A stretch of DNA of 59,484 nt from Paenibacillus rigui (GCF_002234615.1 NZ_NMQW01000051.1:1-59484); one strand, 5' to 3'; counted from the first letter of the stretch, positions 7,677 to 17,670 are shown. Notes: generated from the letters alone by a model not told the origin. A program made the numbers and translations.

Positions 7677-7713
7677 AAAAAAACCTTTCCACCGAAATAG
7701 TGGAAAGGTTTTT
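7677..7713 (-). terminator. Terminator of the rplM-rpsI unit
   Basis: An 11-bp stem of AACCTTTCCAC and GTGGAAAGGTT, with a 7-nt loop, is followed on the minus strand by seven U residues (7677-7683). It lies just after the rpsI stop codon. Confidence 0.9.
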
Positions 7714-7736
7714 GCGTCGTAATATCGGTACGAAAC

Positions 7737-8129
7737 TTAACGTTTCGAGAATTGAGGCGCACGACGAGCAGCCTTCAAGCCGTATTTTTTACGTTCTTTC
7801 ATACGAGGGTCACGAGTCAAGAATCCGGCTTTTTTCAAAGATCCGCGGAATTCTGGATCTGCTTTCAACAATGCGCGGGAGATACCATGACGGATTGCTC
7901 CTGCTTGTCCTGAAATACCACCGCCGTTAGCAATAACCAATACATCGTATTTACCCAATGTTTCAGTCAGGTTCAACGGTTGTTTCACGATCAATTTCAA
8001 AGTCTCCAGACCAAAATACTCATCCAAATTACGTTTGTTAATGATAATACGGCCTTCGCCCGGCACCAAACGTACACGTGCTACCGAGTGCTTACGACGA
8101 CCTGTTCCATAGTATTGAACTTGTGCCAC
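7737..8129 (-). CDS. rpsI: 30S ribosomal protein S9
   Basis: S9, 130 residues, the normal Bacillales length. The start [20 protein letters not shown] and the basic C-terminal tail ([10 protein letters not shown]), whose last residues reach the P-site tRNA, are intact. The start codon is GTG at 8129 with GGGAGG upstream. It follows rplM by 20 bp and ends at a strong terminator, so L13 and S9 are made from one bicistronic message as in most bacteria. Confidence 0.97.
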   Translation of the reverse strand: MAQVQYYGTGRRKHSVARVRLVPGEGRIIINKRNLDEYFGLETLKLIVKQPLNLTETLGKYDVLVIANGGGISGQAGAIRHGISRALLKADPEFRGSLKKAGFLTRDPRMKERKKYGLKAARRAPQFSKR

Positions 8130-8149
8130 AAGACAGTCCTCCCTTTATA

Positions 8150-8587
8150 TTAACCGCGAAGTTCCCAAACTTCAGGTTGTTGTGCTTGATGCGGATGCTC
8201 AGAACCGGCATATACTTTCAACTTCGTTTTCATGCTATCGCCAAGGCGATTTTTTGGAAGCATGCCATGAATAGCGAATTCAAGCACACGCTCTGGTTTT
8301 GTGTTCAGCAAATCTTGAGCGGAAGTTACTTTCAAACCTCCGGAATACAAAGAGTGACGATAGTACATTTTGTTTTGCAGTTTTTTACCGGTCAATCTGA
8401 TTTTCTCAGCATTGATTACGATAACGAAATCACCAGTATCCACATGCGGTGTGAATTGTGGTTTGTGCTTACCGCGAATGATACTAGCAGCTTCGCTCGC
8501 AAGACGACCTAAAGTTTTGTCGGTTGCATCAATGATGTACCATTTGCGCTCAACTTCATTTGGCTTAGCCATATATGTGGTACGCAT
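8150..8587 (-). CDS. rplM: 50S ribosomal protein L13
   Basis: L13, 145 residues, an early-assembly 23S rRNA binding protein. The motifs [20 protein letters not shown] and GMLPKNRLG are conserved and the length equals B. subtilis L13. ATG 8587 lies behind TAGGAGG. A 195-nt structured leader separates it from its predicted promoter, which suggests autogenous control of the rplM-rpsI unit. Confidence 0.97.
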   Translation of the reverse strand: MRTTYMAKPNEVERKWYIIDATDKTLGRLASEAASIIRGKHKPQFTPHVDTGDFVIVINAEKIRLTGKKLQNKMYYRHSLYSGGLKVTSAQDLLNTKPERVLEFAIHGMLPKNRLGDSMKTKLKVYAGSEHPHQAQQPEVWELRG

Positions 8588-8782
8588 GAATAGTTCCTCC
8601 TAAACGTAATTGCACTTCGGTGCTTGTTTGATGAAATGACACACAGCTATATGATGATATAGATTGAAAGGTCATTCCATCATCAAATCTATCTGCATCA
8701 TATGTTCATTATTTTCATTGTGAGAAAAGCTATGGATGGTTTCTTGACCCGGGGCCGTGGGTTAGCCGATCATGAAACGCCA
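8588..8782 (-). ncRNA. Structured 5' leader of rplM (likely L13-leader type autoregulatory RNA)
   Basis: From the predicted start (about 8782) to ATG there are about 195 nt. An 11-bp stem (8671-8681 with 8630-8640, one G-U pair) encloses a 30-nt loop. Parts of its arms can pair alternatively with ATCATCATAT-like sequence inside the loop. A small GCAC-CGAA-GTGC hairpin (8612-8623) follows before the ribosome site. An L13 leader family is known in this position in Firmicutes; I could not align this one to the model. Confidence 0.45.
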
Positions 8783-8788
8783 AGTGAT

Positions 8789-8817
8789 ATTGTACTACAA
8801 ATCACTTAAACAATCAA
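8789..8817 (-). promoter_or_regulatory. rplM promoter overlapping the end of truA
   Basis: TTGATT (8812-8817) and TACAAT (8789-8794) are 17 bp apart. The -35 lies within the last truA codons and the -10 directly follows the stop. Confidence 0.6.
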
Positions 8818-9589
8818 GTGTTAAAGCATCTTCATTATACGAAACTTCCCACAGTGTCAAACCGTGCGGTACGGCCGTAGGGCCTGCCTTAGCACGATTT
8901 TTAGCCTCAAGAATCGTACGAATCGCTTCACTCGTTCGTTTGCCTTCTCCGACCTGAATTAAGGTCCCAGCAATGATTCTAACCATATTGTATAAAAAGC
9001 CGCTTCCGGTCAAATAAATATGGATAGCGTAGGATTCAAGCATAGCATCGGGTGGATCGCATTCCAGCTTTGCCTCAAATATCGTACGTACATTGGATAA
9101 TTTGGTCGATCTTTCGGAACAGAAGGATGTAAAATCATGCGTACCTACAACGTGTAGAAGCCCCTCACGCATCGCATCCGTATTCAATCTAGTTGGATGA
9201 TAAAACTCCAGATGTCTTTTAAACAAATCCGGATGCCGTCCACAGCGAATCGTATAACGATATGTTTTCCGAATAGCAGATCTTCTAGAGTGAAACTCCA
9301 TTGCAACCTGTTTGGCTCCACTAACGACAATATCCGCCGGAAGCAGCGTGTTCATCGCCAGACACCATCTCTCGATAGGTATCTTGGCTGCTGTGTAGAA
9401 ATTGATGACTTGACCACGCGAATGAACACCTGCATCTGTCCTTCCGGAAGAGGTAACCTTAATTACCTCACCGGTTAGACGGAGCAGTGCCTTTTCCAAA
9501 TAGTCCTGTACGGTGTTTTGGCTTGGCTGCGTTTGAAATCCGCTGTAAGCTGTACCGTCATAGCTGACAGTCATACATATGTTTCTCAC
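8795..9589 (-). CDS. truA: tRNA pseudouridine(38-40) synthase TruA
   Basis: A 264-residue enzyme that isomerises uridines 38-40 in the anticodon arm of tRNAs. The catalytic aspartate is Asp52 in SSGRTDAGVHSRGQV; the FTSFCSE and GSGFLYNMVR motifs typical of TruA are present. The start is GTG 9589 with GGAGG six bases upstream; the ATG at codon 6 has no ribosome site. In B. subtilis the ECF transporter genes ecfA1-ecfA2-ecfT lie between rplQ and truA; here truA follows rplQ directly, after a weak terminator. Confidence 0.95.
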   Translation of the reverse strand: MRNICMTVSYDGTAYSGFQTQPSQNTVQDYLEKALLRLTGEVIKVTSSGRTDAGVHSRGQVINFYTAAKIPIERWCLAMNTLLPADIVVSGAKQVAMEFHSRRSAIRKTYRYTIRCGRHPDLFKRHLEFYHPTRLNTDAMREGLLHVVGTHDFTSFCSERSTKLSNVRTIFEAKLECDPPDAMLESYAIHIYLTGSGFLYNMVRIIAGTLIQVGEGKRTSEAIRTILEAKNRAKAGPTAVPHGLTLWEVSYNEDALTLDCLSDL

Positions 9590-9611
9590 GGCCGACCTCC
9601 GCTTTGACTAC

Positions 9612-9656
9612 AAAAAAAAGGGTTTCATCAGAATCAGAAGATCCCGTCCACCCTTT
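9612..9656 (-). terminator. Probable terminator after rplQ
   Basis: A 7-bp stem (9650-9656 with 9617-9623) closes a 26-nt loop and is followed by eight U residues. The stem is short for so large a loop, so termination may be partial and allow some truA expression from the alpha operon. Confidence 0.5.
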
Positions 9657-9665
9657 CCCATCCTT

Positions 9666-10031
9666 TTATGCACGATCTACTAGCTCTAAATATACCATTG
9701 GTGCTGCATCGCCACGACGTGGTCCCAGCTTCAAGATTCTGGTGTAACCGCCTTGACGTTCAGCATAACGGGGTGCTAGCTCAGCAAACAATTTTTGGAT
9801 TGCATCCTGATTTTCATCAACTGCTTCACGACGAACAAAGGAAGCAACTTGACGGCGAGCATGAAGATCTCCGCGTTTTGCCAATGTGATCAATTTTTCT
9901 GCGATCGAGCGCAATTCTTTAGCCTTAGCTTCAGTTGTTTGGATGCGCTCATGTATGAATAAGTCAGTTACCAGGTCACGAAATAAAGCTTTACGCGCAC
10001 TGGAATCACGACCTAATTTTTGGTATGCCAT
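9666..10031 (-). CDS. rplQ: 50S ribosomal protein L17
   Basis: L17, 121 residues, the short form typical of Firmicutes. The opening [19 protein letters not shown] and the motif [19 protein letters not shown] are intact. It is the last gene of the S10-spc-alpha series, 36 bp after rpoA, with AAGGAGG before its ATG, and it is followed by a weak terminator. Confidence 0.97.
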   Translation of the reverse strand: MAYQKLGRDSSARKALFRDLVTDLFIHERIQTTEAKAKELRSIAEKLITLAKRGDLHARRQVASFVRREAVDENQDAIQKLFAELAPRYAERQGGYTRILKLGPRRGDAAPMVYLELVDRA

Positions 10032-10067
10032 TTGTGCAACCTCCTTCTGTTAATAATAACCTAACGT

Positions 10068-11012
10068 TTAGTCTTCCATTCTAAGCCCAAGTCCAAGCTC
10101 TTCGAGCTTCTCTTGAACCTCTTCAAGAGACTTACGTCCTAGATTACGAACCTTCATCATGTCTTCTTCCGTTTTCGTAATCAATTCTTGTACCGTATTA
10201 ATACCTGCGCGCTTCAGGCAGTTGTAAGAACGAACGGAAAGATCCAGCTCTTCGATAGTCATCTCAAGCACTTTCTCTTTTTTGTCCTCTTCTTTTTCTA
10301 CCATAATCTCAGCATCTTTCGCTTCGTCTGTCAAACCGACAAACAGCATCAAATGCTCTGTCAAGATTTTAGCGCCCAAGCTTACGGCTTCTTCAGGTCG
10401 AATACTTCCATCGGTCCAGACTTCGAGGGTTAGTTTATCATAGTTGGTAACTTGGCCGACACGAGTATTCTCAACGCTGTAGTTGACGCGGGTAATCGGA
10501 GTGTAGATCGAATCAATCGGAATCACACCAATAGGTTGATCTTCCTTTTTATTCTTGTCAGCTTGAACATAACCGCGGCCACGGTTCGCATGAATTCGCA
10601 TATGAAGACGTGCGTCCGATGATAAAGTAGCAATGTGCAAATCCGGATTAAGGATCTCAACATCGCTATCGCCACGAATATCGCCAGCTACGACAGCTCC
10701 TTCACCTTCAGCATCAATTTCCAACACTTTCTCTTCGTCGGAATGAATCTTTAACGATAGCCCTTTTAGGTTTAGGATAATCTCCGTAACATCTTCCATG
10801 ACACCCGGAACGGTAGAGAACTCATGCAGAACACCATCGATTTGGACGGATGTCACTGCTGCCCCCGGAAGCGAGGACAACAAAATTCTGCGAAGTGAGT
10901 TCCCCAACGTCGTTCCATAACCTCTCTCAAGAGGTTCTACAACAAACTTGCCGTACGTGCCATCTTCACTCAATGATACGGTTTCTATTTTCGGCTTTTC
11001 GATTTCGATCAT
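10068..11012 (-). CDS. rpoA: DNA-directed RNA polymerase alpha subunit
   Basis: RpoA, 314 residues, as in B. subtilis. The N-terminal domain (about 1-230) mediates dimerisation and assembly with beta and beta' ([16 protein letters not shown] motif). An acidic, Lys/Glu-rich linker ([10 protein letters not shown]) leads to the C-terminal domain (about 245-314), which contacts UP elements and activators ([23 protein letters not shown]). AAGGAGG precedes the ATG. The 124-bp gap from rpsK holds a 7-bp hairpin (ATCCAAA/TTTGGAT) but no convincing promoter. Confidence 0.97.
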   Translation of the reverse strand: MIEIEKPKIETVSLSEDGTYGKFVVEPLERGYGTTLGNSLRRILLSSLPGAAVTSVQIDGVLHEFSTVPGVMEDVTEIILNLKGLSLKIHSDEEKVLEIDAEGEGAVVAGDIRGDSDVEILNPDLHIATLSSDARLHMRIHANRGRGYVQADKNKKEDQPIGVIPIDSIYTPITRVNYSVENTRVGQVTNYDKLTLEVWTDGSIRPEEAVSLGAKILTEHLMLFVGLTDEAKDAEIMVEKEEDKKEKVLEMTIEELDLSVRSYNCLKRAGINTVQELITKTEEDMMKVRNLGRKSLEEVQEKLEELGLGLRMED

Positions 11013-11136
11013 TTATAACCCTCCTTCAAAACGTCGTTTCCCTCTGGATAACTTAAGACGCATAAAACGTGCAGTATTCCTATCCAAATAGTATTCACAA
11101 CTTTTGGATATTTATACCACTGTTTGCAATCCTGAA

Positions 11137-11532
11137 TTAGACACGACGACGTTTTGGAGGACGGCAACCGTTATGTGGAATTGGAGTCACGTCTTTAATC
11201 AGGTTAACTTCCAAACCAGCAGCTTGAAGCGAACGGATCGCAGCTTCACGGCCTGCTCCTGGACCTTTAACCATAACTTCAACCACTTTCATACCATGCT
11301 CCATTGCAGCTTTGGCAGCAGATTCAGCAGCCATTTGAGCAGCAAACGGAGTGCTTTTACGGGAACCTTTGAAACCCAGGTTACCAGCACTTGCCCAGGA
11401 GATTGCATTACCGTGTGGGTCAGTGATAGTTACGATAGTATTGTTAAACGTGGAACGAATGTGAGCCACGCCAGTATCAATATTTTTCCGGTCACGACGT
11501 TTCGTACGGACAACTTTTTTAGGTTTAGCCAT
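11137..11532 (-). CDS. rpsK: 30S ribosomal protein S11
   Basis: S11, 131 residues, part of the platform at the mRNA exit. [19 protein letters not shown] and the C-terminal [11 protein letters not shown] are diagnostic. It sits 20 bp after rpsM, with AAGGAGG before the ATG, in the usual rpsM-rpsK-rpoA order. Confidence 0.97.
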   Translation of the reverse strand: MAKPKKVVRTKRRDRKNIDTGVAHIRSTFNNTIVTITDPHGNAISWASAGNLGFKGSRKSTPFAAQMAAESAAKAAMEHGMKVVEVMVKGPGAGREAAIRSLQAAGLEVNLIKDVTPIPHNGCRPPKRRRV

Positions 11533-11552
11533 TTAATTGTTAACCTCCTTTA

Positions 11553-11921
11553 CTATTTTTTCTTGTTAGCTACAGTACGACGAGGACCTTTACGCGTACG
11601 AGCATTTGTTTTAGTACGTTGACCACGAACAGGCAAACCACGACGATGACGAACACCACGGTAGCATCCGATCTCGATCAAGCGTTTGATGTTCAGGGCG
11701 ATTTCACGACGAAGGTCGCCTTCTACTTTAACTGTTTTATCAATAGCATCCCGAAGTTTGGAAACTTCGTCTTCCGTAAGATCGCGAACGCGAGTAGATG
11801 CGTCTACTCCTGTAGTAGCCAGAATCTTCTCAGAAGTGGTCTTGCCGATACCGAAAATGTACGTCAACGCGATTACAACGCGCTTGTCACGGGGTAAGTC
11901 TACACCAGCAATACGTGCCAT
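11553..11921 (-). CDS. rpsM: 30S ribosomal protein S13
   Basis: S13, 122 residues, in the 30S head where it contacts the 50S subunit and P-site tRNA. The helix-two-turn-helix region and the basic tail ([17 protein letters not shown]) are intact. The Shine-Dalgarno AAGGAGG directly follows the rpmJ stop codon, implying tight coupling with L36. Confidence 0.97.
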   Translation of the reverse strand: MARIAGVDLPRDKRVVIALTYIFGIGKTTSEKILATTGVDASTRVRDLTEDEVSKLRDAIDKTVKVEGDLRREIALNIKRLIEIGCYRGVRHRRGLPVRGQRTKTNARTRKGPRRTVANKKK

Positions 11922-11937
11922 TTATAGGAGCACCTCC

Positions 11938-12063
<126 letters not shown>

Positions 12064-12069
12064 CTAAGA

Positions 12070-12086
12070 GCTTGTGTAACAAGCTA
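12070..12086 (-). other. Hairpin abutting the rpmJ Shine-Dalgarno
   Basis: AGCTTGT-TAC-ACAAGCT forms a perfect 7-bp stem and is followed directly by CTTAGGAGGT. The 93-bp infA-rpmJ gap holds nothing else I recognise. Confidence 0.6.
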
Positions 12087-12144
12087 ACTACGTAAGAGTA
12101 AGCTTTGTTTCCGTTAGAAAACTCACTTCGTAAAGACAATCCAT

Positions 12145-12363
12145 TTATTTAAAACGATAGGTTATACGGCCTCTGGTCAAATCATACGGGGAAAGCTCCA
12201 CCGTAACCTTATCACCGGGCAAGATCCGGATAAAGTGCATTCTGATTTTGCCGGATACATGAGCAAGTATCTTATGACCGTTCTCCAGTTCCACCTTAAA
12301 CATTGCATTCGGAAGAGGTTCAATCACTGTACCTTCAACTTCAATTACATCTTCTTTGGCCAC
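12145..12363 (-). CDS. infA: Translation initiation factor IF-1
   Basis: IF-1, 72 residues, a single OB-fold that binds the 30S A site. The core ([33 protein letters not shown]) is standard. I chose GTG 12363 (giving [11 protein letters not shown]) because the upstream AAAGGAG is seven bases away; the ATG at 12369 is only one base from it and adds two residues. The KOW-protein stop codon lies three bases before the start, so the genes are translationally coupled. Confidence 0.96.
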   Translation of the reverse strand: MAKEDVIEVEGTVIEPLPNAMFKVELENGHKILAHVSGKIRMHFIRILPGDKVTVELSPYDLTRGRITYRFK

Positions 12364-12365
12364 AG

Positions 12366-12674
12366 TCATTCTCCTTTCTCTAGTGCTTCTGATTTCATTA
12401 GGTCCACATATTTATTCAGTGCATAACGTAATTTCCCGTTTGTTACACGACCGCTCTCATTTAAGCTATCCACTACTTCGCTGCTTATCGCTTCTAACAA
12501 CTCGAGGTGAATCAGATTCTTCTTCTTAGGCTGGTCGAACTTCCGTTTGTCGCCGTCAGCAATCCACACGAATCGTTGGTCTTCGACGCCAATAACGACG
12601 GCGTACTTCCCGGAATCTCTCCCCCGAATAATCCTAACGAGTTGTCCGAGTTGAGGTATGTTACCCGAATTCAA
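12366..12674 (-). CDS. KOW-domain (L14e-like) RNA-binding protein
   Basis: A 102-residue protein with an N-terminal KOW/SH3-like motif ([20 protein letters not shown]) followed by a helical, charged tail. Proteins of this type sit between map and infA in many Bacillales and are presumed to bind rRNA or tRNA; their role is not established. The start codon is TTG at 12674 with AGGTG five bases upstream, just after the map stop. It overlaps the start region of infA. Start choice is moderately certain. Confidence 0.85.
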   Translation of the reverse strand: MNSGNIPQLGQLVRIIRGRDSGKYAVVIGVEDQRFVWIADGDKRKFDQPKKKNLIHLELLEAISSEVVDSLNESGRVTNGKLRYALNKYVDLMKSEALEKGE

Positions 12675-12682
12675 ACTATCAC

Positions 12683-13435
12683 CTACGATCCAGATTTCGT
12701 GAGTATTTCATATCCGTCTGGTGTAATAGCAATGGTATGCTCAAAATGTGCGCACAGTGTGCCATCCACTGTAACAACCGTCCAATTGTCCTGCAGTGTT
12801 CTAACGTATCTTTCACCGACATTGACCATTGGCTCGATGGCTAATACCATTCCCGGCTTCAAGCGAGGACCACGTCCTGCTGGGCCGTAATTCGGAATTT
12901 GAGGCTCCTCATGAAGCTCAGTGCCTATGCCATGACCTACATATTCTCGAACAATTGAAAAACCTTCTTCTTCTACACATGTTTGAATCGCATTGGAGAT
13001 AGTGAACAGCCGCGCATCCGGTTTGGCTTCCGCAAGTCCCTTGAATAAAGAACGTTCTGTTACCTCTAACAATTTCTTAGCCGTATCCGATATCGTTCCC
13101 ACACCGTAGGTCCAAGCCGAATCACCATGATATCCTTTGTACTGCGCACCGATATCAACACTGATGATGTCGCCATCTTTTAGCTTACGCGCACTGGGTA
13201 TGCCGTGTACCAATTCATCATTGACTGAAGCACAGATGCTGCCAGAAAAACCATTATAGCCTTTAAAAGATGGGATTGCGCCTTGACTGCGAATATAATC
13301 TTCTGCGATCTGATCCAGCTCTTTCGTTGTAATATCGGGCTGAATGGCCTTCTGTAACAATCGATGGGTGTCGGCGACAATGCGGCCGGCCTCTCTCATT
13401 AGCTCCAATTCAGCTGCTGACTTACAAATGATCAT
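12683..13435 (-). CDS. map: Type I methionine aminopeptidase
   Basis: A 250-residue enzyme removing the initiator Met from nascent proteins. Metal ligands are visible: Asp94 (ISVDIG), Asp105 (HGDSAW), a His in [12 protein letters not shown], and the Glu residues in AIEPM and FEHTIAI. This is the short class without an N-terminal SH3 extension. The ATG overlaps the adk stop codon by one base (TAATG), so the two are coupled. Confidence 0.96.
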   Translation of the reverse strand: MIICKSAAELELMREAGRIVADTHRLLQKAIQPDITTKELDQIAEDYIRSQGAIPSFKGYNGFSGSICASVNDELVHGIPSARKLKDGDIISVDIGAQYKGYHGDSAWTYGVGTISDTAKKLLEVTERSLFKGLAEAKPDARLFTISNAIQTCVEEEGFSIVREYVGHGIGTELHEEPQIPNYGPAGRGPRLKPGMVLAIEPMVNVGERYVRTLQDNWTVVTVDGTLCAHFEHTIAITPDGYEILTKSGS

Positions 13436-14085
13436 TACGCTTGCCCTCGCAATATTGAACTGATTTGTGCAGTAACCGTATTAATTTCTTGCTCGCCGTT
13501 AACCTCACGCAAGTTTCCCTTGTTACGGTAATACGTTAAAAGCGGTGCTGTTTTGTTCGTATATTCGTCAAGACGAGTCCCTACTTTTTCTTCGTTGTCG
13601 TCTGATCTTTGATACAATTCACCGGAACATTTATCACACACATTTTCACGTGTTGGAGGGTTAAACAAGACATGATACGTAGCTCCACAACTCTTACAGA
13701 TTCTTCGTCCAGTCAAACGAGCCAAAAGCAGATTGCGATCTACTTTTAAATTAACTACATGGTCGATGCTTTTATCCATGGATGCCATAATGTCATCCAA
13801 TGCTTCCGCTTGGGAGATGGTTCTAGGAAAACCATCCAGCAAAAAGCCTGGTTTGCAATCCGGCTGCTGCAGTCTTTCCTTTACGATACCGATAGTGATT
13901 TCGTCAGGTACAAGCAGTCCTTGATCCACATATTTTTTGGCTTCCAAGCCAAGCGCGGTTTCTTGTTTCATAGCCAATCGAAACGCGTCGCCTGTAGAAA
14001 TATGCGGGATTTGAAACTCATTGACGATACTTTCCGCCTGCGTACCTTTACCTGCACCAGGAGGTCCCATAAAGATCACGTTCAT
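13435..14085 (-). CDS. adk: Adenylate kinase (zinc-LID form)
   Basis: A 216-residue enzyme catalysing ATP + AMP = 2 ADP. The P-loop is GPPGAGKGT (7-15). The LID domain has a four-cysteine zinc site (CKSCG and CDKCS), usual in Gram-positive Adk. I chose ATG 14085 because GGGGGAGG lies eight bases upstream; the open frame runs 14 codons further without a ribosome site. An intercistronic hairpin (14128-14167) separates it from secY. Confidence 0.96.
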   Translation of the reverse strand: MNVIFMGPPGAGKGTQAESIVNEFQIPHISTGDAFRLAMKQETALGLEAKKYVDQGLLVPDEITIGIVKERLQQPDCKPGFLLDGFPRTISQAEALDDIMASMDKSIDHVVNLKVDRNLLLARLTGRRICKSCGATYHVLFNPPTRENVCDKCSGELYQRSDDNEEKVGTRLDEYTNKTAPLLTYYRNKGNLREVNGEQEINTVTAQISSILRGQA

Positions 14086-14127
14086 AATGATTTCCTCCCC
14101 CATTGCATCGAGTGATGCTAACAGCAC

Positions 14128-14167
14128 AATAGGTGCCGATAGCTAAAAACAACTATCAGAACCTATT
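14128..14167 (-). other. Intercistronic hairpin between secY and adk
   Basis: AATAGGT/ACCTATT (7 bp) plus an inner TGATAG/CTATCG stem (one T-G pair) form a hairpin starting just after the secY stop. There is no U-run, so it is more likely a processing or stability element than a terminator. Confidence 0.5.
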
Positions 14168-14169
14168 TG

Positions 14170-15471
14170 CTATTTATTAATGAAGCCTTTGTAATGGCGT
14201 TTAATCAATTGGCTTTCAATTTGCTTCATCGTTTCCAAGCCAACCCCGATGACGATCAATAAAGAAGTACCACCGATTCTTACCGAGTTCGGCAAGTTCG
14301 CCAGACTTCCCAACACCATAGGGAGGATCGAAATGATGGACAAGAAGATGGCACCGGACAATGTAATGCGAGTCATTACTCTTGTCAGGTAAACAGAGGT
14401 TGTTTTGCCAGGACGAATCCCAGGAATATAGCCGCCGTTCTTTTTCATCTGGTCCGCCATTTGCTCAGGGTTAATCTGAACAAATGTGTAGAAGAAAGTG
14501 AAACCGATAATTAGAAGCACATACAAAGTCATCCCGAGTGGTTGTGTGTAATTCAAGTTAGTTATAATCCAGTCCGCTACCGGATTACCTCTCCAGAAGC
14601 TGGCAAGCGTAGGAGGGAAAACCAGAAGCGATAGTGCAAAGATAACTGGAATAACACCAGCTGCATTCACCTTCAACGGGATATGAGTTGATTGACCGCC
14701 GTACATTTTCCGTCCCACTACGCGTTTAGCATATTGAACCGGAATTTTCCGAACACCCTGTTGAATAAAAATGACACCTGCTATCAACGCAATAACGACG
14801 ACAACGAGGATGACCACCTTCACGATATTCAAGAACAAAGCGTCGCCCGCTTGGGCAAATTGGGTTTTGTAGATTTGCGACATTCCGGTTGGAATGGCAG
14901 CTACGATCCCTGCAAAGATGATAATGGAAATACCATTTCCAATTCCATTTTCAGTGATTTGTTCCCCAAGCCACATCAGAAAAGCAGTACCCGCGGTAAG
15001 CACAATCGCGATTAGAGCATAGGTTGTAAAATTCGCATTTACAACCAGTCCCGTGTAGATTCGGTTAAATCCGATCGCCAAACCAAACGCCTGAACGAGC
15101 CCTAATACAATTGTACCATATCGAGTGATCTGCGCTAATTTCCGTCTGCCTACTTCGCCTTCTTTGGCCCATTGAGCAAACCTTGGAATTACATCCATCG
15201 ATAACAGCTGAACTATGATCGATGCTGTAATATAAGGCATAATCCCCATCGCAAAGATGGAGAATTGAAACAATGCGCCTCCGGAGAACGTGTTCAGCAA
15301 TCCAAATACATCATTGGAATTGGCCTGGTCCTGAAGCTTCAAAATATCTGTGTTGATATTAGGTACCGGGATGAAAGCACCAATCCGGTAGACGAGAAGT
15401 ACCAACAAGGTAAATAGAATTCTTCTTCTCAGATCTTCCACTTTAAAAATATTGGATATGGTACGAAACAT
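14170..15471 (-). CDS. secY: Preprotein translocase channel subunit SecY
   Basis: A 433-residue integral membrane protein with ten expected spans, the core of the SecYEG channel. The N-terminal FKVEDLRRRILFTLLVLLVY, plug region FSGGALFQ and the cytoplasmic loop with RKIPVQYAKR needed for ribosome/SecA binding are present. Its start codon overlaps the end of rplO by one base. secE lies about 26 kb away in this window, in its usual place before nusG. Confidence 0.97.
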   Translation of the reverse strand: MFRTISNIFKVEDLRRRILFTLLVLLVYRIGAFIPVPNINTDILKLQDQANSNDVFGLLNTFSGGALFQFSIFAMGIMPYITASIIVQLLSMDVIPRFAQWAKEGEVGRRKLAQITRYGTIVLGLVQAFGLAIGFNRIYTGLVVNANFTTYALIAIVLTAGTAFLMWLGEQITENGIGNGISIIIFAGIVAAIPTGMSQIYKTQFAQAGDALFLNIVKVVILVVVVIALIAGVIFIQQGVRKIPVQYAKRVVGRKMYGGQSTHIPLKVNAAGVIPVIFALSLLVFPPTLASFWRGNPVADWIITNLNYTQPLGMTLYVLLIIGFTFFYTFVQINPEQMADQMKKNGGYIPGIRPGKTTSVYLTRVMTRITLSGAIFLSIISILPMVLGSLANLPNSVRIGGTSLLIVIGVGLETMKQIESQLIKRHYKGFINK

Positions 15472-15911
15472 TAAATCACCTCGGTTTTACCGCCGGCAGC
15501 TTGAATTTTATCCACCGCAGATTGGGAGAACTTGTTAGCTTTTACGTTCAACTGAACAGTAATTTCGCCATTACCCAAGATCTTGATGCCGTCTCTTGCG
15601 TTTTTCACGATACCAGACTCAAGAAGAAGCTCTGGTGTCACTTCAGTGCCCGCAGCGAACTTGTTAAGCTCAGTCAAGTTCACGATCGCAAATTCCTTGC
15701 GGAATTGGTTCGTAAATCCACGCTTAGGCAAGCGACGATATAGAGGGTTTTGTCCTCCCTCAAATCCAGGGCGTACGCCACCGCCGGAACGAGAGTTTTG
15801 CCCTTTGTGACCGCGAGTCGACGTTTTACCCATTCCACTACCGATACCGCGACCTACGCGTTTGCGAGTCGAGCGGGAACCTGGAGCAGAAGTAAGTTCA
15901 TGCAATTTCAT
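15471..15911 (-). CDS. rplO: 50S ribosomal protein L15
   Basis: L15, 146 residues. The Gly/Arg-rich N-terminal extension ([20 protein letters not shown]) that threads into 23S rRNA is intact. ATG 15911 has AGGAGG eight bases upstream; the longer frame begins at a GTG inside the ribosome site. It runs directly into secY. Confidence 0.97.
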   Translation of the reverse strand: MKLHELTSAPGSRSTRKRVGRGIGSGMGKTSTRGHKGQNSRSGGGVRPGFEGGQNPLYRRLPKRGFTNQFRKEFAIVNLTELNKFAAGTEVTPELLLESGIVKNARDGIKILGNGEITVQLNVKANKFSQSAVDKIQAAGGKTEVI

Positions 15912-15947
15912 CGTTTGCACCTCCTCTAGTACTATTTGTTAAGCAAT

Positions 15948-16136
15948 TTAAGCTTCGATTTCTTTAACTTCGATCAAATGACTAACATGATTGACCATGC
16001 CGCGGATCGCTGCATTGTCGTTATGTGTAACCGTTTGGTGCAGCTTACGCAAGCCGAGCGAAGCGACTGTGCGACGCTGAACTTCCGGACGACCGATCAG
16101 GCTGCGTTTGAGGGTAATTTGCAATTGCTTAGCCAT
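15948..16136 (-). CDS. rpmD: 50S ribosomal protein L30
   Basis: L30, 62 residues, the short bacterial form. [20 protein letters not shown] and the central [10 protein letters not shown] motif match the family. It starts 11 bp after the rpsE stop codon and precedes rplO. Confidence 0.96.
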   Translation of the reverse strand: MAKQLQITLKRSLIGRPEVQRRTVASLGLRKLHQTVTHNDNAAIRGMVNHVSHLIEVKEIEA

Positions 16137-16146
16137 GGTATCCCTC

Positions 16147-16644
16147 CTAACCTAACAGTTCTTCAACGGTTTTGCCACGCAGTTTTGCAACTTCTTCAGC
16201 ACGCTTCAGACGCTGCAATCCTTCAAGAGTAGCATTCACCATGTTGATGGAGTTAGAAGAACCTAGGGATTTTGTCAAAATGTCGCCAACGCCAGCCAGT
16301 TCAAGAACTGCACGAACAGGACCGCCAGCGATAACGCCTGTACCTTTGGATGCCGGTTTCAAAAGCACATTACCTGCTCCGAATTTACCGATAACCAAGT
16401 GAGGAATCGTAGTGCCAACGATAGGTACATGAATCAGGTTTTTCTTGGCATCTTCAATACCTTTGCGGATCGCATCAGGTACTTCACCAGCTTTACCGAT
16501 TCCTGCGCCTACCCAGCCGTTACCGTCGCCAACAACGACAAGTGCGCTGAAGCTGAAGCGACGTCCGCCTTTTACTACTTTAGCAACGCGATTAATGTTA
16601 ACAACTTTTTCAGTTAACTCTAAAGTATTGGGATCAATACGCAA
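16147..16644 (-). CDS. rpsE: 30S ribosomal protein S5
   Basis: S5, 165 residues, with the double-stranded-RNA-binding-like N-terminal domain ([19 protein letters not shown]) and the S5-fold C-terminal domain. The loop near KGGRR, where spectinomycin-resistance changes occur, looks wild type. The start codon is TTG at 16644 (MRIDPN) with AGGAGG nine bases upstream. Confidence 0.96.
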   Translation of the reverse strand: MRIDPNTLELTEKVVNINRVAKVVKGGRRFSFSALVVVGDGNGWVGAGIGKAGEVPDAIRKGIEDAKKNLIHVPIVGTTIPHLVIGKFGAGNVLLKPASKGTGVIAGGPVRAVLELAGVGDILTKSLGSSNSINMVNATLEGLQRLKRAEEVAKLRGKTVEELLG

Positions 16645-16674
16645 GTGACTTTACCTCCTTGTGGATAATTTTTA

Positions 16675-17043
16675 TTAAAATTCAAGACCTGCTTCACGAG
16701 CTGCATCAGCCAGTGCTTGCACACGTCCGTGATACAAATATCCGCCGCGGTCGAATACTACTTTTACTACACCGTTCTTTTTCGCACGTTCTGCGATCAA
16801 AGCGCCAACTTTAGCAGCTGCTTCTGCATTACCGCCGTTACCGATGCTTTCTTTCAACTCTTTATCTTGAGTGGAAGCTGCGGCAATTGTTACTCCCTTC
16901 ACATCGTCGATCAATTGAGCGTACATGTGTTTGGAAGAGCGGAAAATGTTCAAGCGAGGACGTTCAGCCGTACCTTGAATTTTCTTACGAACGCGAAGAT
17001 GTCTTTTCAGACGTGCTTTATTTTTATCGCCTTTTGTAATCAT
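16675..17043 (-). CDS. rplR: 50S ribosomal protein L18
   Basis: L18, 122 residues, which with L5 binds 5S rRNA in the central protuberance. [20 protein letters not shown] and the C-terminal [12 protein letters not shown] block are diagnostic. AAAGGAG precedes the ATG. The 51-bp gap from rplF contains a small GTAAA-loop hairpin. Confidence 0.97.
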   Translation of the reverse strand: MITKGDKNKARLKRHLRVRKKIQGTAERPRLNIFRSSKHMYAQLIDDVKGVTIAAASTQDKELKESIGNGGNAEAAAKVGALIAERAKKNGVVKVVFDRGGYLYHGRVQALADAAREAGLEF

Positions 17044-17094
17044 TGTAGGGTCACTCCTTTCGACTTGGATGAGAAATTATCGCTTTACGCGATC

Positions 17095-17637
17095 TTATTT
17101 CTTCTTACCGGCTTTACCTTCTTTACGAAGAATGCGCTCGCCTTCGTATTTAATACCTTTACCTTTATAAGGCTCTGGTTCACGAACGGAACGTACTTTC
17201 GCAGCAGTTGCGCCGACCAACTCTTTATCGATACCTTTAACGATAATCTTAGTGTTCGAAGGAACTTCGAATTCAATGCCGTTTTCTGGTTCGATTTCAA
17301 CTGGGTGGGAGTAACCAACGTTCAAAACCAGCTTATTGCCAGTTTTGTTAGCACGGTACCCTACACCAACCAAATCAAGGGATTTTGCGAAACCTTCCGT
17401 TACGCCACTAACCATGTTGGCAACAACACTTCTTGTCGTACCGTGAAGGGATCTGTGTAATTTATTATCAGAAGGACGTTCTACAGAAATTTCGTTTTCT
17501 GCAACAACAACCTTCATGTCTCTGTGTAATTCGCGGCTCAAAGTTCCTTTTGGACCTTTAACTGTAATAACAGTGTTGTCCAAAGTAACGTTTACGCCGT
17601 TAGGAATTGTAATTGGCTTACGACCAATACGGGACAT
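17095..17637 (-). CDS. rplF: 50S ribosomal protein L6
   Basis: L6, 180 residues, two repeated domains near the sarcin-ricin loop and factor-binding site. [12 protein letters not shown] opens the protein and [15 protein letters not shown] lies near the end. ATG 17637 lies eight bases after GGAGG; the longer frame starts at a GTG within the ribosome site, as with rplO. Confidence 0.97.
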   Translation of the reverse strand: MSRIGRKPITIPNGVNVTLDNTVITVKGPKGTLSRELHRDMKVVVAENEISVERPSDNKLHRSLHGTTRSVVANMVSGVTEGFAKSLDLVGVGYRANKTGNKLVLNVGYSHPVEIEPENGIEFEVPSNTKIIVKGIDKELVGATAAKVRSVREPEPYKGKGIKYEGERILRKEGKAGKKK

Positions 17638-17670
17638 GGTTTGCACCTCCGTTCAGATGAATTGTGTTTA

